Shown: positions 1-9,070 of the stretch, piece by piece
How the letters are laid out: each line of letters opens with the position of its first letter
Position numbering within the stretch: position 1 is the first letter of the stretch
Program-made: the position numbers and the translations under genes
From: Lentibacillus lipolyticus
GTDB taxonomy: Bacteria > Bacillota > Bacilli > Bacillales > Amphibacillaceae
DNA length: 63,214 bases
Reading direction: 5' to 3'
Assembly: GCA_004145795.1 (NCBI GenBank)
Contig: SEIO01000016.1
Coordinates: 1-63,214 of the forward strand
Notes under the pieces: generated by a model
What the model saw: only the letters and a program-made list of their open reading frames with translations
What the model was told of the DNA's origin: nothing
Database searches by the model: none

Positions 1-10
1 CATCACAGAG

Positions 11-127
11 GTCTGGTAGCGATAGCGGAGAGGACACACCTGTTCCCATGCCGAACACAGCAGTTAAGCTCTCCAGCGCCGATGGTAGTTGGGGCTTTGC
101 CCCTGCGAGAGTAGGACGCCGCCAGGC
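11..127 (+). rRNA. rrf: 5S ribosomal RNA
   Basis: The segment carries the standard Bacillus 5S core, including the CCGAACAC and GTTAAGCTC blocks, GATGGTAGT and GAGAGTAGGACG. The 5' end (GTCTGG) pairs with the 3' end (CCAGGC) to close helix I, which sets both boundaries at about 117 nt. It is the last gene of an rRNA operon whose 16S and 23S lie before the window. A strong terminator follows directly. Confidence 0.96.
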
Positions 128-134
128 AATTACA

Positions 135-183
135 AAAGAGGCTGACCATTAATTAAAAAATGGTCAGCCTCTTTGTTTTTTTG
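135..183 (+). terminator. rRNA operon terminator
   Basis: A 13-14 bp perfect stem (AAAGAGGCTGACCA with TGGTCAGCCTCTTT) is followed by a T-rich tail. It ends the rRNA operon just after 5S. Confidence 0.93.
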
Positions 184-535
184 CAGTACTTTTGCAGTAT
201 AGGACATAGCTGTCGGATACAGAGCTAACATGAAGGTAATAGATATAGTTAGTAGAAAGTTTACTAACCGTTGCCTTATGAATTACTTTATCATGCATTA
301 ACGGGCTGTAATACCCCCTAACTTTACACTGGTTAAGTCAGACATTGGAGATAAACAGCTCGGCTGATTAGAACCCGACGTCCGGAAGAAGAAAAGCACT
401 TTTCCTCGTACGTGTAATGCTGCCACAGCTTTCCTTATCCTATGCGTCGGAACTCCCATTGATTGAATTTCAATTTATGTCATGTCTTGGTAAGGTACTG
501 GGTAAAAATAGTAGGGAAGGGAAGGGGAGTGTCAT
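184..535. other. Intergenic region before mgtC
   Basis: No gene or tRNA is visible here. It holds part of a repeat shared with the far side of mgtC (297-358) and a small perfect palindrome GAAAAG-CA-CTTTTC near 391-404. No convincing Mg-sensing leader could be recognised ahead of mgtC, and no clear sigma-A promoter stands out. Confidence 0.5.
297..358. repeat. Short repeat, copy 1 (left of mgtC)
   Basis: The segment begins ATTAACGGG and ends GG-GATAAACAG. Both end blocks recur in the same order and orientation right of mgtC (1290-1308), but there they are fused, without the roughly 40 nt in between. This looks like one dispersed intergenic element in a long and a deleted form. Two copies in one window support a repeat but do not define its ends. 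Confidence 0.45.
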
Positions 536-1234
536 ATGTCCGAGTACTTTGATCAAATTATTGGGGATCATTTTCTAACGATAATGATACGAATTGTGAT
601 TGCTTTAATTTTATCAGGATTAATTGGCTTTGAACGAGAATTGAAAAATCATTCTGCGGGATTTCGGACACACATCTTGGTCGGCGTAGGTGCCTGTCTG
701 ATGATGCTGCTTTCGTTGTATGGTTTTGAGTCTCTAATTGATGCCTACGACAATGTCCGTTTTGATCCAGCACGAATTCCTTCTTATGTCATTAGTGGCA
801 TTGGATTTTTAGGGGCTGGGACGATTATAGTTAATGGGATGACAATACGCGGGCTGACAACAGCTGCTTCCATATGGACAGTTGCAGGCTTAGGTTTGGT
901 CGTTGGGGCAGGCATGTACGCCTCTGCAGTATTTACAACTGTGATTATTTTGTTAAGCCTTATATTTTTGAATAATTTTGAGCGATTATTAAAAAAAGGA
1001 AAGCCTTCATACCTGATTGAGATTACTGCAATGTCCGGATTGGAAATCAACAGTGTTGTAGCTGTTTTTGAAGAACATCACCTGGCAATCAAGCGGGTTG
1101 AAATTAGTCGGACGGAAGATAATCTGAGGAATCTATTTATAACGATAGAGCCTGGTAAAGGGTTTGATCGTGTATCCCTATTTGAGGATATATCAAAACT
1201 AGATCATGTAAAAAGTGCCAGTGAACGGCAATGA
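536..1234 (+). CDS. MgtC/SapB family membrane protein
   Basis: This is a 232-residue MgtC-family protein. The N-terminal part (about 12-146) holds four to five hydrophobic segments and the family's conserved blocks: an Arg/Gly loop after the first segment (GFERE then GFRTH), GIGFLGAG near 87-94 and GLTTAASIW near 106-114. The C-terminal 75 residues form a soluble ACT-like domain, as in long MgtC proteins. Family members are linked to growth in low magnesium and to control of membrane ATP synthase or transporters; the substrate or partner here cannot be told. The start is supported by AAGGGGAG ahead of ATG. It stands alone between the rRNA operon and ctsR, has its own terminator, and is flanked by related repeats, so it may be an insertion relative to B. 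subtilis. Confidence 0.88.
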   Translation: MSEYFDQIIGDHFLTIMIRIVIALILSGLIGFERELKNHSAGFRTHILVGVGACLMMLLSLYGFESLIDAYDNVRFDPARIPSYVISGIGFLGAGTIIVNGMTIRGLTTAASIWTVAGLGLVVGAGMYASAVFTTVIILLSLIFLNNFERLLKKGKPSYLIEITAMSGLEINSVVAVFEEHHLAIKRVEISRTEDNLRNLFITIEPGKGFDRVSLFEDISKLDHVKSASERQ

Positions 1235-1238
1235 TTGG

Positions 1239-1268
1239 AAACCTTGTGTACACCACAAGGTTTTTTTT
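1239..1268 (+). terminator. mgtC terminator
   Basis: A 9 bp stem (AACCTTGTG with CACAAGGTT) is followed by eight T residues, directly after the mgtC stop codon. Confidence 0.9.
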
Positions 1269-1273
1269 AGCAT

Positions 1274-1308
1274 TCCGTTAATTATATGTATTAACGGGGG
1301 ATAAACAG
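1274..1308. repeat. Short repeat, copy 2 (right of mgtC)
   Basis: ATTAACGGGGG runs straight into ATAAACAG, matching the two end blocks of the copy at 297-358. CCGTTAAT (1274-1281) and ATTAACGG (1290-1297) also form an 8 bp perfect inverted repeat. The copy is in direct orientation to the left one. Confidence 0.45.
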
Positions 1309-1382
1309 TCCAACCGATAATAAGAACGCATTTCAGACGTTTCTTTTTTCAATGAATTGTCTACAATAAGGGTAGATTTCTC

Positions 1383-1410
1383 TTGCATCTTTGTGTATAT
1401 ATCGTATAAT
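1383..1410 (+). promoter_or_regulatory. ctsR operon promoter
   Basis: TTGCAT and TATAAT are separated by 16 nt, a sigma-A type promoter. Its start point would fall at the CtsR operator just downstream. Confidence 0.7.
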
Positions 1411-1418
1411 GAAAACAA

Positions 1419-1441
1419 AGTCAAAGATAGTCAAAGTCAAA
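1419..1441 (+). promoter_or_regulatory. CtsR operator
   Basis: Two AGTCAAA heptads sit 3 nt apart (1419-1425 and 1429-1435), which is the known CtsR box arrangement of tandem RGTCAAA repeats. A third overlapping heptad (1435-1441) follows at once. The site lies just downstream of the -10 element, so bound CtsR would block its own operon, as in B. subtilis. Confidence 0.92.
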
Positions 1442-1501
1442 TAAAGTAAAATGAGGTAAAAATATAAACGTTCGCTCATAAGGTAAAGAGGAGGAGGGTT
1501 T

Positions 1502-1969
1502 ATGCGGAACATCTCGGATATTATAGAGGAATATTTGAAGCAGGTTCTTGATTCTGCTGGCAAAGATGCAATCGATATTAAACGCAGTGAACTTGCTGAT
1601 CGATTTCAATGTGTTCCGTCACAGATTAATTATGTGATTAAAACTCGCTTCACTGTGGAAAAAGGGTATATAGTGGAAAGTAAGCGTGGGGGCGGCGGTT
1701 ATATCCGTATCATTCGAATTAAACACCAGGATTGGGCTGATTTACTCGATGAAATTATTGAAATGATCAACCCGACCTGCTCACAACAAGCCGCCTTGGA
1801 TGTAGTGGAAAGACTGCTGGAGCAAGAGCTCGTTACGAAACGGGAGGCCAAAATCATGCTTAGTGCTATTGAAAGGGAGACACTGGCCTTTCAGCTGCCG
1901 TTGCGTGATGAAATCCGAGCCAGGATTATGACATCCATGCTGACAACACTAAAATATCTCAACAAGTGA
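1502..1969 (+). CDS. ctsR: Heat-shock repressor CtsR
   Basis: CtsR is the dimeric repressor of clp genes in Gram-positive bacteria. The 155-residue protein has the N-terminal winged helix-turn-helix (about 4-70). Its wing carries the glycine-rich loop Arg62-Gly66 that serves as heat sensor and, through Arg62, as a McsB target in B. subtilis and Geobacillus. The C-terminal helical domain mediates dimerisation and Clp contact. GAGGAGG precedes the ATG. It is first in ctsR-mcsA-mcsB-clpC, and a CtsR box overlaps its promoter region, so autoregulation is expected. The length matches the B. subtilis protein. Confidence 0.97.
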   Translation: MRNISDIIEEYLKQVLDSAGKDAIDIKRSELADRFQCVPSQINYVIKTRFTVEKGYIVESKRGGGGYIRIIRIKHQDWADLLDEIIEMINPTCSQQAALDVVERLLEQELVTKREAKIMLSAIERETLAFQLPLRDEIRARIMTSMLTTLKYLNK

Positions 1970-1985
1970 CAAAGGGGGGAGTGCC

Positions 1986-2513
1986 ATGGAGTGCCAAGAA
2001 TGCCATAAGCGTCCGGCAACACTTCATTTCACCCAGGTTATCAATGGCGATAAAACAGAAGTGTATGTATGTGAAGTGTGTGCAAAAGAAAAGGGGTATA
2101 TGACGTATCCAGAAGAGGGCTATTCCCTGCACCACTTATTATCCGGATTATTCAGTCCACCGTTTGAAACACAGCAAAACACACCACGGAAGCAGACAAA
2201 AGAATTGCAATGCCCGAAATGTGAAATGACGCTGTCCAAGTTTAAACAGGTGGGGAAATTTGGATGTTCACAGTGCTATCAGACATTCGAAGAGTACCTT
2301 GACCCTATTTTCCGCCGTGTACATAGCGGGAACACTGCACATCACGGAAAAATTCCTGCCCGTAAAGGCGGAGATCTGCGCATTAAAAAAGAGGTTGATG
2401 CCTATCGGGAAGAATTGCAGCGGTTAATCAAAAATGAAGCCTTTGAAGAAGCCGCAACTATCCGTGACAAAATTAAGGAGTTGGAAAAGAAGCTAGGGGG
2501 TGATGAGGGATGA
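1986..2513 (+). CDS. mcsA: McsA, zinc-binding activator of McsB
   Basis: McsA activates the arginine kinase McsB. The 175-residue protein has four CxxC pairs in two zinc-finger-like units (Cys3/6 with Cys29/32, and Cys76/79 with Cys94/97). A C-terminal UVR motif (about 138-172) is the usual site for binding ClpC or McsB. The start is ATG with AAGGGGGGAG upstream, 16 nt after ctsR. Its last 4 nt overlap mcsB (ATGA), implying translational coupling of the two subunits. Confidence 0.95.
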   Translation: MECQECHKRPATLHFTQVINGDKTEVYVCEVCAKEKGYMTYPEEGYSLHHLLSGLFSPPFETQQNTPRKQTKELQCPKCEMTLSKFKQVGKFGCSQCYQTFEEYLDPIFRRVHSGNTAHHGKIPARKGGDLRIKKEVDAYREELQRLIKNEAFEEAATIRDKIKELEKKLGGDEG

Positions 2514-3574
2514 CATTGCAGCAATTCATGAATGAAGCAATCAGCCCGTGGATGCGGGAAGATGGACCCGACAGTGACATTGTACTGAGCAGCCGGATCA
2601 GGTTGGCGCGCAATTTTGCCAAGTATTCATTTCCAATTCTGGCTGACGAAGATGATTTGGACCACATTTCCACCTTTATTCGTAAGGAATATGAGAACCA
2701 GTCGTTTCAAAGCTATAAGTCGTTTTCATTCATACCTATTCAGGATCTGACACCGGTGGAACGACGCGTGCTAGTCGAAAAGCATTTAATTAGCCCGCAC
2801 CTAGCGGAACAAGGTCATTCATCAGCTGTATTGATATCTGAAAATGAACAAGTATCCATTATGGTGAATGAAGAGGATCATTTGCGCTTGCAACTCTACT
2901 TTCCCGGTTTTCAGCTTACAGAGGCACTTGGAAAGGTTTTTGAACTGGATGACTGGCTGGAAGAAAAGGTGAATTATGCATTTGATGAGAAACGTGGATA
3001 TTTAACAGGCTGCCCGACAAATGTTGGAACAGGCATGCGTGCTTCGGTAATGATGCATCTACCGGCACTGGCCTGGACGCAGCAAGTCAATCGGATGATA
3101 CCAGCAATAAACCAACTAGGGCTCGTTGTACGCGGTATCTATGGTGAAGGCAGTGAGGCAACAGGCAATATTTTTCAAATATCTAATCAAATTACACTTG
3201 GTAAATCAGAGGAGGATATTGTAGAAGATTTGCAGAGTGTCGCCCGTCAGCTGGTTGAGCATGAACGAAGGGCTCGAAGTCGGATAATGGAGCAGTCAAG
3301 CAAGCGGCTGGAGGATCGGATTTATCGTTCCTATGGAATATTGTCATACAGCCGCATTATCGAATCGAAGGAAGCGGCAACATGCTTATCAGACGTGCGG
3401 CTAGGGATAGATTTGGGTATTATTGAGAATGTTTCAAGAAGCATATTGAATGAGTTAATGGTTCTGACACAGCCCGGATTCCTGCAGCAGTATGCTCAAA
3501 AGTCATTAACGCCAAATGAGCGCGATGTATTAAGAGCATCGCTTATTCGCGAACGTATACAGCTGGAAAACTAG
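2510..3574 (+). CDS. mcsB: Protein-arginine kinase McsB
   Basis: McsB phosphorylates arginines on misfolded proteins and on CtsR, marking them for ClpCP. The 354-residue protein has the phosphagen-kinase fold. The conserved acidic NEEDH loop is at 120-124 and the [10 protein letters not shown] block at 168-177, where Cys168 corresponds to the reactive cysteine of guanidino kinases. The C-terminal third is the helical pArg-binding and dimer domain. It overlaps mcsA by 4 nt and clpC follows after 18 nt, so kinase, adaptor and unfoldase are co-expressed under CtsR. Confidence 0.96.
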   Translation: MTLQQFMNEAISPWMREDGPDSDIVLSSRIRLARNFAKYSFPILADEDDLDHISTFIRKEYENQSFQSYKSFSFIPIQDLTPVERRVLVEKHLISPHLAEQGHSSAVLISENEQVSIMVNEEDHLRLQLYFPGFQLTEALGKVFELDDWLEEKVNYAFDEKRGYLTGCPTNVGTGMRASVMMHLPALAWTQQVNRMIPAINQLGLVVRGIYGEGSEATGNIFQISNQITLGKSEEDIVEDLQSVARQLVEHERRARSRIMEQSSKRLEDRIYRSYGILSYSRIIESKEAATCLSDVRLGIDLGIIENVSRSILNELMVLTQPGFLQQYAQKSLTPNERDVLRASLIRERIQLEN

Positions 3575-3592
3575 TTAGGAGGAGTAATCGTT

Positions 3593-6022
3593 ATGATGTT
3601 TGGACGTTTTACAGAACGGGCGCAAAAGGTGCTTGCGCTTTCTCAAGAGGAAGCGGTGCGGCTCGGACATAACAATATCGGCACCGAACATATTCTGCTT
3701 GGCCTTGTCCGCGAAGGAAATGGGATTGCAGCGAAGGGACTGGAATCACTGGGGCTGGAAGTAACCAAAATTCAGGAAGAAGTAGAAAAGCTGATTGGGG
3801 CCGGCAAGCAGCCAATGCAGACGATTCATTATACCCCAAGGGCCAAGAAAGTAGTGGAGTTGTCACAGGATGAGGCTCGGAAACTGGGCCATTCATATGT
3901 AGGTACCGAACATATTCTGCTTGGCCTGATACGCGAGGGAGAAGGTGTGGCAGCACGCGTCTTGAATAATCTTGGTGTCAGTTTGAATAAAGCGCGCCAG
4001 CAAGTGCTGCAGCTGCTGGGTAGCAATGAATCCCAGGCAGGACGCCAGGGCCGTGGTTCTCAGTCATCAAATGCTAATACACCAACACTTGACTCCTTGG
4101 CCCGTGATTTGACTGAGACCGCAAAAGAAGGCAATGTTGACCCTGTCATTGGCCGGAGTAAAGAAATTGAGCGAGTGATAGAGGTCCTTAGCCGCAGAAC
4201 AAAAAACAACCCGGTTCTGATTGGTGAGCCCGGTGTCGGAAAGACGGCTGTTGCAGAAGGCCTGGCACAGCAAATCGTTCAAAATGAAGTTCCAGAAATT
4301 TTGCGGGATAAACGTGTCATGACCCTCGATATGGGTACTGTGGTAGCTGGAACAAAATACCGCGGCGAATTTGAGGATCGGCTAAAGAAAGTGATGGAGG
4401 AAATCCGTCAAGCATCTAATATTATTCTATTTATTGATGAGTTGCATACATTGATTGGAGCGGGTGGAGCGGAAGGTGCTATTGACGCTTCCAATATACT
4501 AAAACCGGCCTTATCCCGAGGTGAACTGCAATGTATTGGCGCCACCACACTGGATGAGTACCGGAAGTATATCGAAAAGGACGCAGCACTGGAGCGCAGG
4601 TTCCAGCCTATCCAGGTCGATGAGCCGTCATTGGATGAAACGTTTCAGATTTTACAAGGACTGCGTGATCGCTATGAAGCTCATCACCGTGTTTCTATCA
4701 CCGATGAGGCGATTGAGGCGGCTACTTCCTTATCTGACCGTTATATTACTGATCGCTTTCTTCCGGATAAAGCGATTGATTTAATAGATGAAGCAGGGTC
4801 AAAAGTCCGTTTGCGTTCCTATACGATACCGCCTGATTTAAAAGAACTGGAGCAAAAGCTGGAAGATGTGCGGAAAGAAAAAGATTCAGCCGTGCAAAGC
4901 CAGGAGTTTGAAAAAGCAGCCTCTTTACGTGACTCGGAGCAACGGCTGCGTGAGGAATTAGAAGAGACGAAAAATCAGTGGAAAGAAAAACAGGGCCAGG
5001 AGTCTTCTGAAGTGACTGTGGAAGATATAGCAAAGGTTGTATCCACGTGGACCGGTGTGCCTGTCTCGCGACTGACAAAAGATGAGAGTGAGCGTCTTTT
5101 GAATTTGGAGAAAACACTGCATGACCGGGTTATTGGCCAGGAAGAGGCTGTGGATGCTGTAGCTAAGGCCATTCGCAGGGCACGAGCTGGTCTGAAAGAT
5201 CCCAAGCGCCCAATTGGATCATTTATTTTTCTTGGACCTACCGGTGTCGGGAAAACGGAGCTGGCAAGAGCATTAGCTGAGTCGATGTTTGCCGATGAGG
5301 AAGCAATGATCCGGATTGACATGTCCGAGTACATGGAAAAACACGCCACCAGCCGTCTTGTCGGCTCACCTCCGGGCTATGTCGGATATGATGAGGGCGG
5401 CCAGCTGACGGAAAAAGTACGAACGAAACCATATTCCGTCGTTCTTCTGGACGAAGTGGAAAAAGCGCATCCAGAGGTTTTCAATATTCTGTTGCAGGTG
5501 TTGGAAGATGGTCGCCTAACAGACTCCAAAGGCCGTGTCGTCGACTTTCGCAATACAGTCCTGATTATGACATCCAACGTTGGGGCCAATGAGCTGAAAC
5601 GGAATAAGTATGTCGGATTCACACTTGATGACGAAGAGCAGGACTATAAAAACATGAAATCAAAGGTGACCGAGGAGTTGAAAAAGGCATTCCGGCCTGA
5701 ATTCTTGAACCGGATTGATGAAACGATTGTATTCCATTCACTGGAACGGAAACACATGAAGTACATTGTCCAGCTAATGATCAAACAGCTGCAAAACCGT
5801 CTGAAAGAACAAGGTATCGAGTTCACGCTGACGGATAAGGCTGTTGAAAAGATAGCCAGCGAAGGTTTCGATCCGGAATATGGTGCTCGGCCGCTACGCA
5901 GATCCATCCAGAAAAATATTGAAGATATGCTTTCTGAAGAATTACTGAAAGAAACCATAACAAAAGGTGAAAAGGTGAAAATAGGCTTAAATAATAAGGG
6001 AGAATTTACGCTTCTGTCGTAA
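3593..6022 (+). CDS. clpC: ATP-dependent unfoldase ClpC
   Basis: ClpC is the Hsp100 hexamer that unfolds substrates for the ClpP protease. The 809-residue protein shows two N-terminal Clp repeats (about 1-145), a first AAA+ module with Walker A GEPGVGKT at 211-218, a middle domain with a UVR-like segment (about 420-455), and a second AAA+ module with GPTGVGKTE. The C-terminal D2-small domain starts around 720. A double Met start ([11 protein letters not shown]) matches the B. subtilis N-terminus; TTAGGAGG precedes it. It is the last gene of the CtsR operon and is followed by a strong terminator. Confidence 0.97.
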   Translation: MMFGRFTERAQKVLALSQEEAVRLGHNNIGTEHILLGLVREGNGIAAKGLESLGLEVTKIQEEVEKLIGAGKQPMQTIHYTPRAKKVVELSQDEARKLGHSYVGTEHILLGLIREGEGVAARVLNNLGVSLNKARQQVLQLLGSNESQAGRQGRGSQSSNANTPTLDSLARDLTETAKEGNVDPVIGRSKEIERVIEVLSRRTKNNPVLIGEPGVGKTAVAEGLAQQIVQNEVPEILRDKRVMTLDMGTVVAGTKYRGEFEDRLKKVMEEIRQASNIILFIDELHTLIGAGGAEGAIDASNILKPALSRGELQCIGATTLDEYRKYIEKDAALERRFQPIQVDEPSLDETFQILQGLRDRYEAHHRVSITDEAIEAATSLSDRYITDRFLPDKAIDLIDEAGSKVRLRSYTIPPDLKELEQKLEDVRKEKDSAVQSQEFEKAASLRDSEQRLREELEETKNQWKEKQGQESSEVTVEDIAKVVSTWTGVPVSRLTKDESERLLNLEKTLHDRVIGQEEAVDAVAKAIRRARAGLKDPKRPIGSFIFLGPTGVGKTELARALAESMFADEEAMIRIDMSEYMEKHATSRLVGSPPGYVGYDEGGQLTEKVRTKPYSVVLLDEVEKAHPEVFNILLQVLEDGRLTDSKGRVVDFRNTVLIMTSNVGANELKRNKYVGFTLDDEEQDYKNMKSKVTEELKKAFRPEFLNRIDETIVFHSLERKHMKYIVQLMIKQLQNRLKEQGIEFTLTDKAVEKIASEGFDPEYGARPLRRSIQKNIEDMLSEELLKETITKGEKVKIGLNNKGEFTLLS

Positions 6023-6051
6023 TTAAGTTATTTTCACGTTTAATAGACACT

Positions 6052-6088
6052 AAAAAGCTGAAAGGTATTGACCTTTCAGCTTTTTTCG
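6052..6088 (+). terminator. clpC operon terminator
   Basis: A 14 bp stem (AAAAGCTGAAAGGT with ACCTTTCAGCTTTT) with a 4 nt loop is followed by Ts. It closes the ctsR operon. Confidence 0.93.
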
Positions 6089-6230
6089 TATACAGCAAAC
6101 AAAACGATAAACGTGGTATACTAGGTGTGGAGAAAATATGGGAATTTTTTATAGGATTGATAGAAAGCTGTAACTTTCATGTATTGTATTTCGTATATAA
6201 TAGAGAGTAGTATAAAGGAGTACGATAGCA

Positions 6231-7604
6231 TTGGCAAAAAGAAAAACCAAGTACGTATGTCAAGACTGCGGTTACGAATCTGCTAAATGGATGGGAAAAT
6301 GTCCCGGTTGCGGGAGTTGGAATACGTTGGTGGAGGAATTGGAAGCATCTTCCGGTACCAGCGCGCATACAATAGCCAGGGATACGAAGACCCCGAGCAA
6401 GCCGGAAAGTATTACATCTGTTGAGACAAAAAAAGAACCTCGTATCACCACGGCGATGCGAGAATTTAACCGGGTTCTCGGTGGTGGTGTTGTACCCGGG
6501 TCATTGGTTCTAATCGGCGGTGATCCAGGAATAGGAAAATCTACGTTACTGCTTCAAGTATCATCCCAGCTTGCTGATAAACAGATGCCTGTCTTGTATA
6601 TTTCCGGTGAGGAGTCCATTAGGCAAACGAAGCTGAGAGCTGATCGATTAGGTGTCACTTCTGATCAGCTTTACGTATTGGCAGAGACGAATTTATTTGA
6701 TATTGTCAGTCAAATTGAGCAAATCAAGCCAGCGTTTGTTGTTATCGATTCGATTCAGACCGTTTACCGGGAAGAAGTGACAAGTGCTCCAGGCAGTGTG
6801 TCCCAGGTGCGTGAGAGCACGAGTGAACTAATGAAAACTGCCAAATCACACGGGATTCCTATTTTCATTGTCGGACATGTTACCAAGGAAGGGGCAATTG
6901 CCGGTCCGCGTATGCTTGAGCATATGGTGGATGCTGTTCTTTACTTTGAAGGGGAGCGGCACCATACTTACCGGATATTGCGAAGTGTGAAGAACCGTTT
7001 TGGAAGTACGCACGAGATGGGTATCTTTGAGATGAAGGAAGAAGGATTGCGGGAAGTGATGAATCCGTCTGAAATATTTTTGGAAGAACGACCCCAGGGT
7101 GCAGCAGGTTCCACTGTGGTAGCCTCCATGGAAGGTACAAGACCTGTGCTCGTTGAGATTCAGGCACTTATTTCTCCCACCAGTTTTGGTAACCCAAGGA
7201 GGATGGCGACGGGGTTTGATACGAACCGTGTTCCGCTTTTGATGGCAGTTTTGGAAAAGCGTGCCGGATTATTGCTGCAGAATCAGGATGCATATATAAA
7301 AGTAGCTGGCGGAGTGAAGTTGGATGAGCCCGCAATTGACCTTGCTGTTTCCGTTAGCATTGCATCCAGTTTCCGCAATAAACCAACAAGGCCGGAAGAT
7401 ATCTTTATTGGTGAGGTTGGTCTGACTGGTGAAATACGCCATGTTTCCCGGATTGAGCAACGTGTTCAGGAGGCAGCAAAGCTGGGATTCGAACGTGTTT
7501 TCTGCCCAAAGAAAAACCTAGACGGATGGACACCTCCATCATCCATTCAGGCTATTGGTATCAGCACAGTCCGGGAGGCGTTGGACGAAGGACTAATGAA
7601 CTAG
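6231..7604 (+). CDS. radA: DNA repair and branch-migration ATPase RadA
   Basis: RadA (Sms) processes recombination intermediates. The 457-residue protein has an N-terminal four-cysteine zinc finger (CQDCGYES and CPGCGSWN), a RecA-like ATPase with Walker [10 protein letters not shown] near 97-105, the RadA-specific KNRFGS motif near residue 255, and a C-terminal Lon-like domain. Translation starts at TTG 6231 with AAAGGAG 10 nt upstream; the resulting N-terminus ([11 protein letters not shown]) matches the family. In B. subtilis disA follows directly; here no disA is present and yacL comes after a 260 nt gap. Confidence 0.96.
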   Translation: MAKRKTKYVCQDCGYESAKWMGKCPGCGSWNTLVEELEASSGTSAHTIARDTKTPSKPESITSVETKKEPRITTAMREFNRVLGGGVVPGSLVLIGGDPGIGKSTLLLQVSSQLADKQMPVLYISGEESIRQTKLRADRLGVTSDQLYVLAETNLFDIVSQIEQIKPAFVVIDSIQTVYREEVTSAPGSVSQVRESTSELMKTAKSHGIPIFIVGHVTKEGAIAGPRMLEHMVDAVLYFEGERHHTYRILRSVKNRFGSTHEMGIFEMKEEGLREVMNPSEIFLEERPQGAAGSTVVASMEGTRPVLVEIQALISPTSFGNPRRMATGFDTNRVPLLMAVLEKRAGLLLQNQDAYIKVAGGVKLDEPAIDLAVSVSIASSFRNKPTRPEDIFIGEVGLTGEIRHVSRIEQRVQEAAKLGFERVFCPKKNLDGWTPPSSIQAIGISTVREALDEGLMN

Positions 7605-7622
7605 GAAATGGATATCATTTAA

Positions 7623-7651
7623 TTGACATAATCTATTGTCTGTGCTAAAAT
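7623..7651 (+). promoter_or_regulatory. Promoter ahead of yacL
   Basis: TTGACA and TAAAAT are 17 nt apart, a near-consensus sigma-A promoter. It begins 19 nt after the radA stop, leaving an untranslated leader of about 200 nt before yacL in which no known leader RNA was recognised. Confidence 0.72.
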
Positions 7652-7868
7652 ATTACGTTTGTTAAATTGACTTATTTTTACAAATATGCTAGGCTTTGAG
7701 TATGTTTATACATCTTATCTGGCAAATAAGAAGGTATGAATACTTTCTTATGCATAAGTGTAACGAGGGCTTTTACTATTAAAGCTAGGCAATAAGCTAA
7801 GTTTTCTAAGATTTATTACGGTTATTTTATAAAAAATGGGTAATAATAGATGACAGGAGGTGACAGTG

Positions 7869-8966
7869 GTGCTGAATAAGATTGTTCATTTATTTTTTAT
7901 CATTAGTGGAGGTACCATTGGGTTTTTATACATCCCAGATATTATCAGTTTGCTGGATATAACAGATGCCAGCTGGGTTGCATCCCCGTATTTGGGAATG
8001 GTGTTAGGCGCAATTATATTATTTGCCCTTTCTTACTTAGTCACAGACTACATTGTTGGTTTTTTAAGGTGGATTGAAGAAGGGCTGATTAAGATTCCGG
8101 TCGGTGATTTGCTGTTTGGCAGTCTGGGCCTTATTGGCGGCTTAGTTATTGCATTTTTAATCAATATTCCACTGACGGATATTGATATTTATCTCGTATC
8201 GCAAGTTTTACCGCTATTTATAACGATATTATTAGGATACTTTGGTTTTCAGGTTGGCTTCAGACGGCGGGATGAATTAATGAATCTACTTAATTTCAAC
8301 CGGAAAGAACGAGATAAAAAACAGCCGACAGAGGAAGAGGCACCGGAACGCAAGCAGCCGAAGCCTAAAATCCTTGATACGAGTGTCATTATTGATGGGC
8401 GCATTGCGGATATCTGTCAGACAAATTTTCTGGAAGGGACCATCGTTATTCCGCAATTTGTTCTTGGCGAACTGCAGCATATCGCCGATTCGTCGGATGT
8501 TTTGAAGCGCAATCGCGGCCGTCGGGGGCTTGATGTCTTAAACCGAATACAGAAGGAACTACCGGTCGATGTGGAAATCTATGAAGGTGATTTTGACGAT
8601 ATTCCGGAAGTGGACAGCAAGCTGATTAAATTGGCGAAAGTAATGGATGGCATTGTCGTAACGAACGACTTTAACTTGAATAAAGTCTGTGATCTGCAAG
8701 GGGTGCCTATCCTGAACATCAATGATTTGGCAAACGCTGTAAAGCCGGTCGTTCTGCCGGGTGAAGAGCTGAGTGTCCAAGTAATTAAGGATGGCAAGGA
8801 GCACAATCAGGGCATCGCCTATTTGGATGATGGAACAATGATTGTTGTCGAGGAAGGTCATGATTATATTGGCAAGAAAATTGAAGTGCTAATTACCAGT
8901 GTTCTGCAGACATCGGCGGGCCGGATGATTTTTGCTAAACCGAAATTACTTGAAAAAGCGCTGTAA
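7869..8966 (+). CDS. yacL: PIN/TRAM domain membrane protein YacL
   Basis: This is an integral membrane protein with a cytoplasmic PIN-type nuclease domain. Four hydrophobic segments fill the first 135 residues. A charged linker follows, then a PIN domain starting near residue 168 (DTSVIIDGR holds the first acidic residue) and a C-terminal TRAM domain. Its substrate is unknown; PIN plus TRAM suggests RNA. AGGAGG ends at 7860, so of the three in-frame GTGs (7860, 7866, 7869) the last gives the best spacing and a B. subtilis-like N-terminus. The first cannot be used because it overlaps the ribosome site. It is a single-gene unit with its own promoter and terminator. Confidence 0.9.
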   Translation: MLNKIVHLFFIISGGTIGFLYIPDIISLLDITDASWVASPYLGMVLGAIILFALSYLVTDYIVGFLRWIEEGLIKIPVGDLLFGSLGLIGGLVIAFLINIPLTDIDIYLVSQVLPLFITILLGYFGFQVGFRRRDELMNLLNFNRKERDKKQPTEEEAPERKQPKPKILDTSVIIDGRIADICQTNFLEGTIVIPQFVLGELQHIADSSDVLKRNRGRRGLDVLNRIQKELPVDVEIYEGDFDDIPEVDSKLIKLAKVMDGIVVTNDFNLNKVCDLQGVPILNINDLANAVKPVVLPGEELSVQVIKDGKEHNQGIAYLDDGTMIVVEEGHDYIGKKIEVLITSVLQTSAGRMIFAKPKLLEKAL

Positions 8967-8990
8967 AAGCGGTATAACTTAGAGAGAAGG

Positions 8991-9023
8991 AAAAGTGATA
9001 ACAGGTTCGTTATCACTTTTTAT
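8991..9023 (+). terminator. yacL terminator
   Basis: AAAAGTGATAAC pairs perfectly with GTTATCACTTTT around a 6 nt loop and runs into Ts. In B. subtilis ispD and ispF would lie beyond this point; here gltX is next. Confidence 0.92.
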
Positions 9024-9070
9024 TGCATTTGACGCCTAAGCAATTCATATAGAAAGAAAGGAGCCCCACC

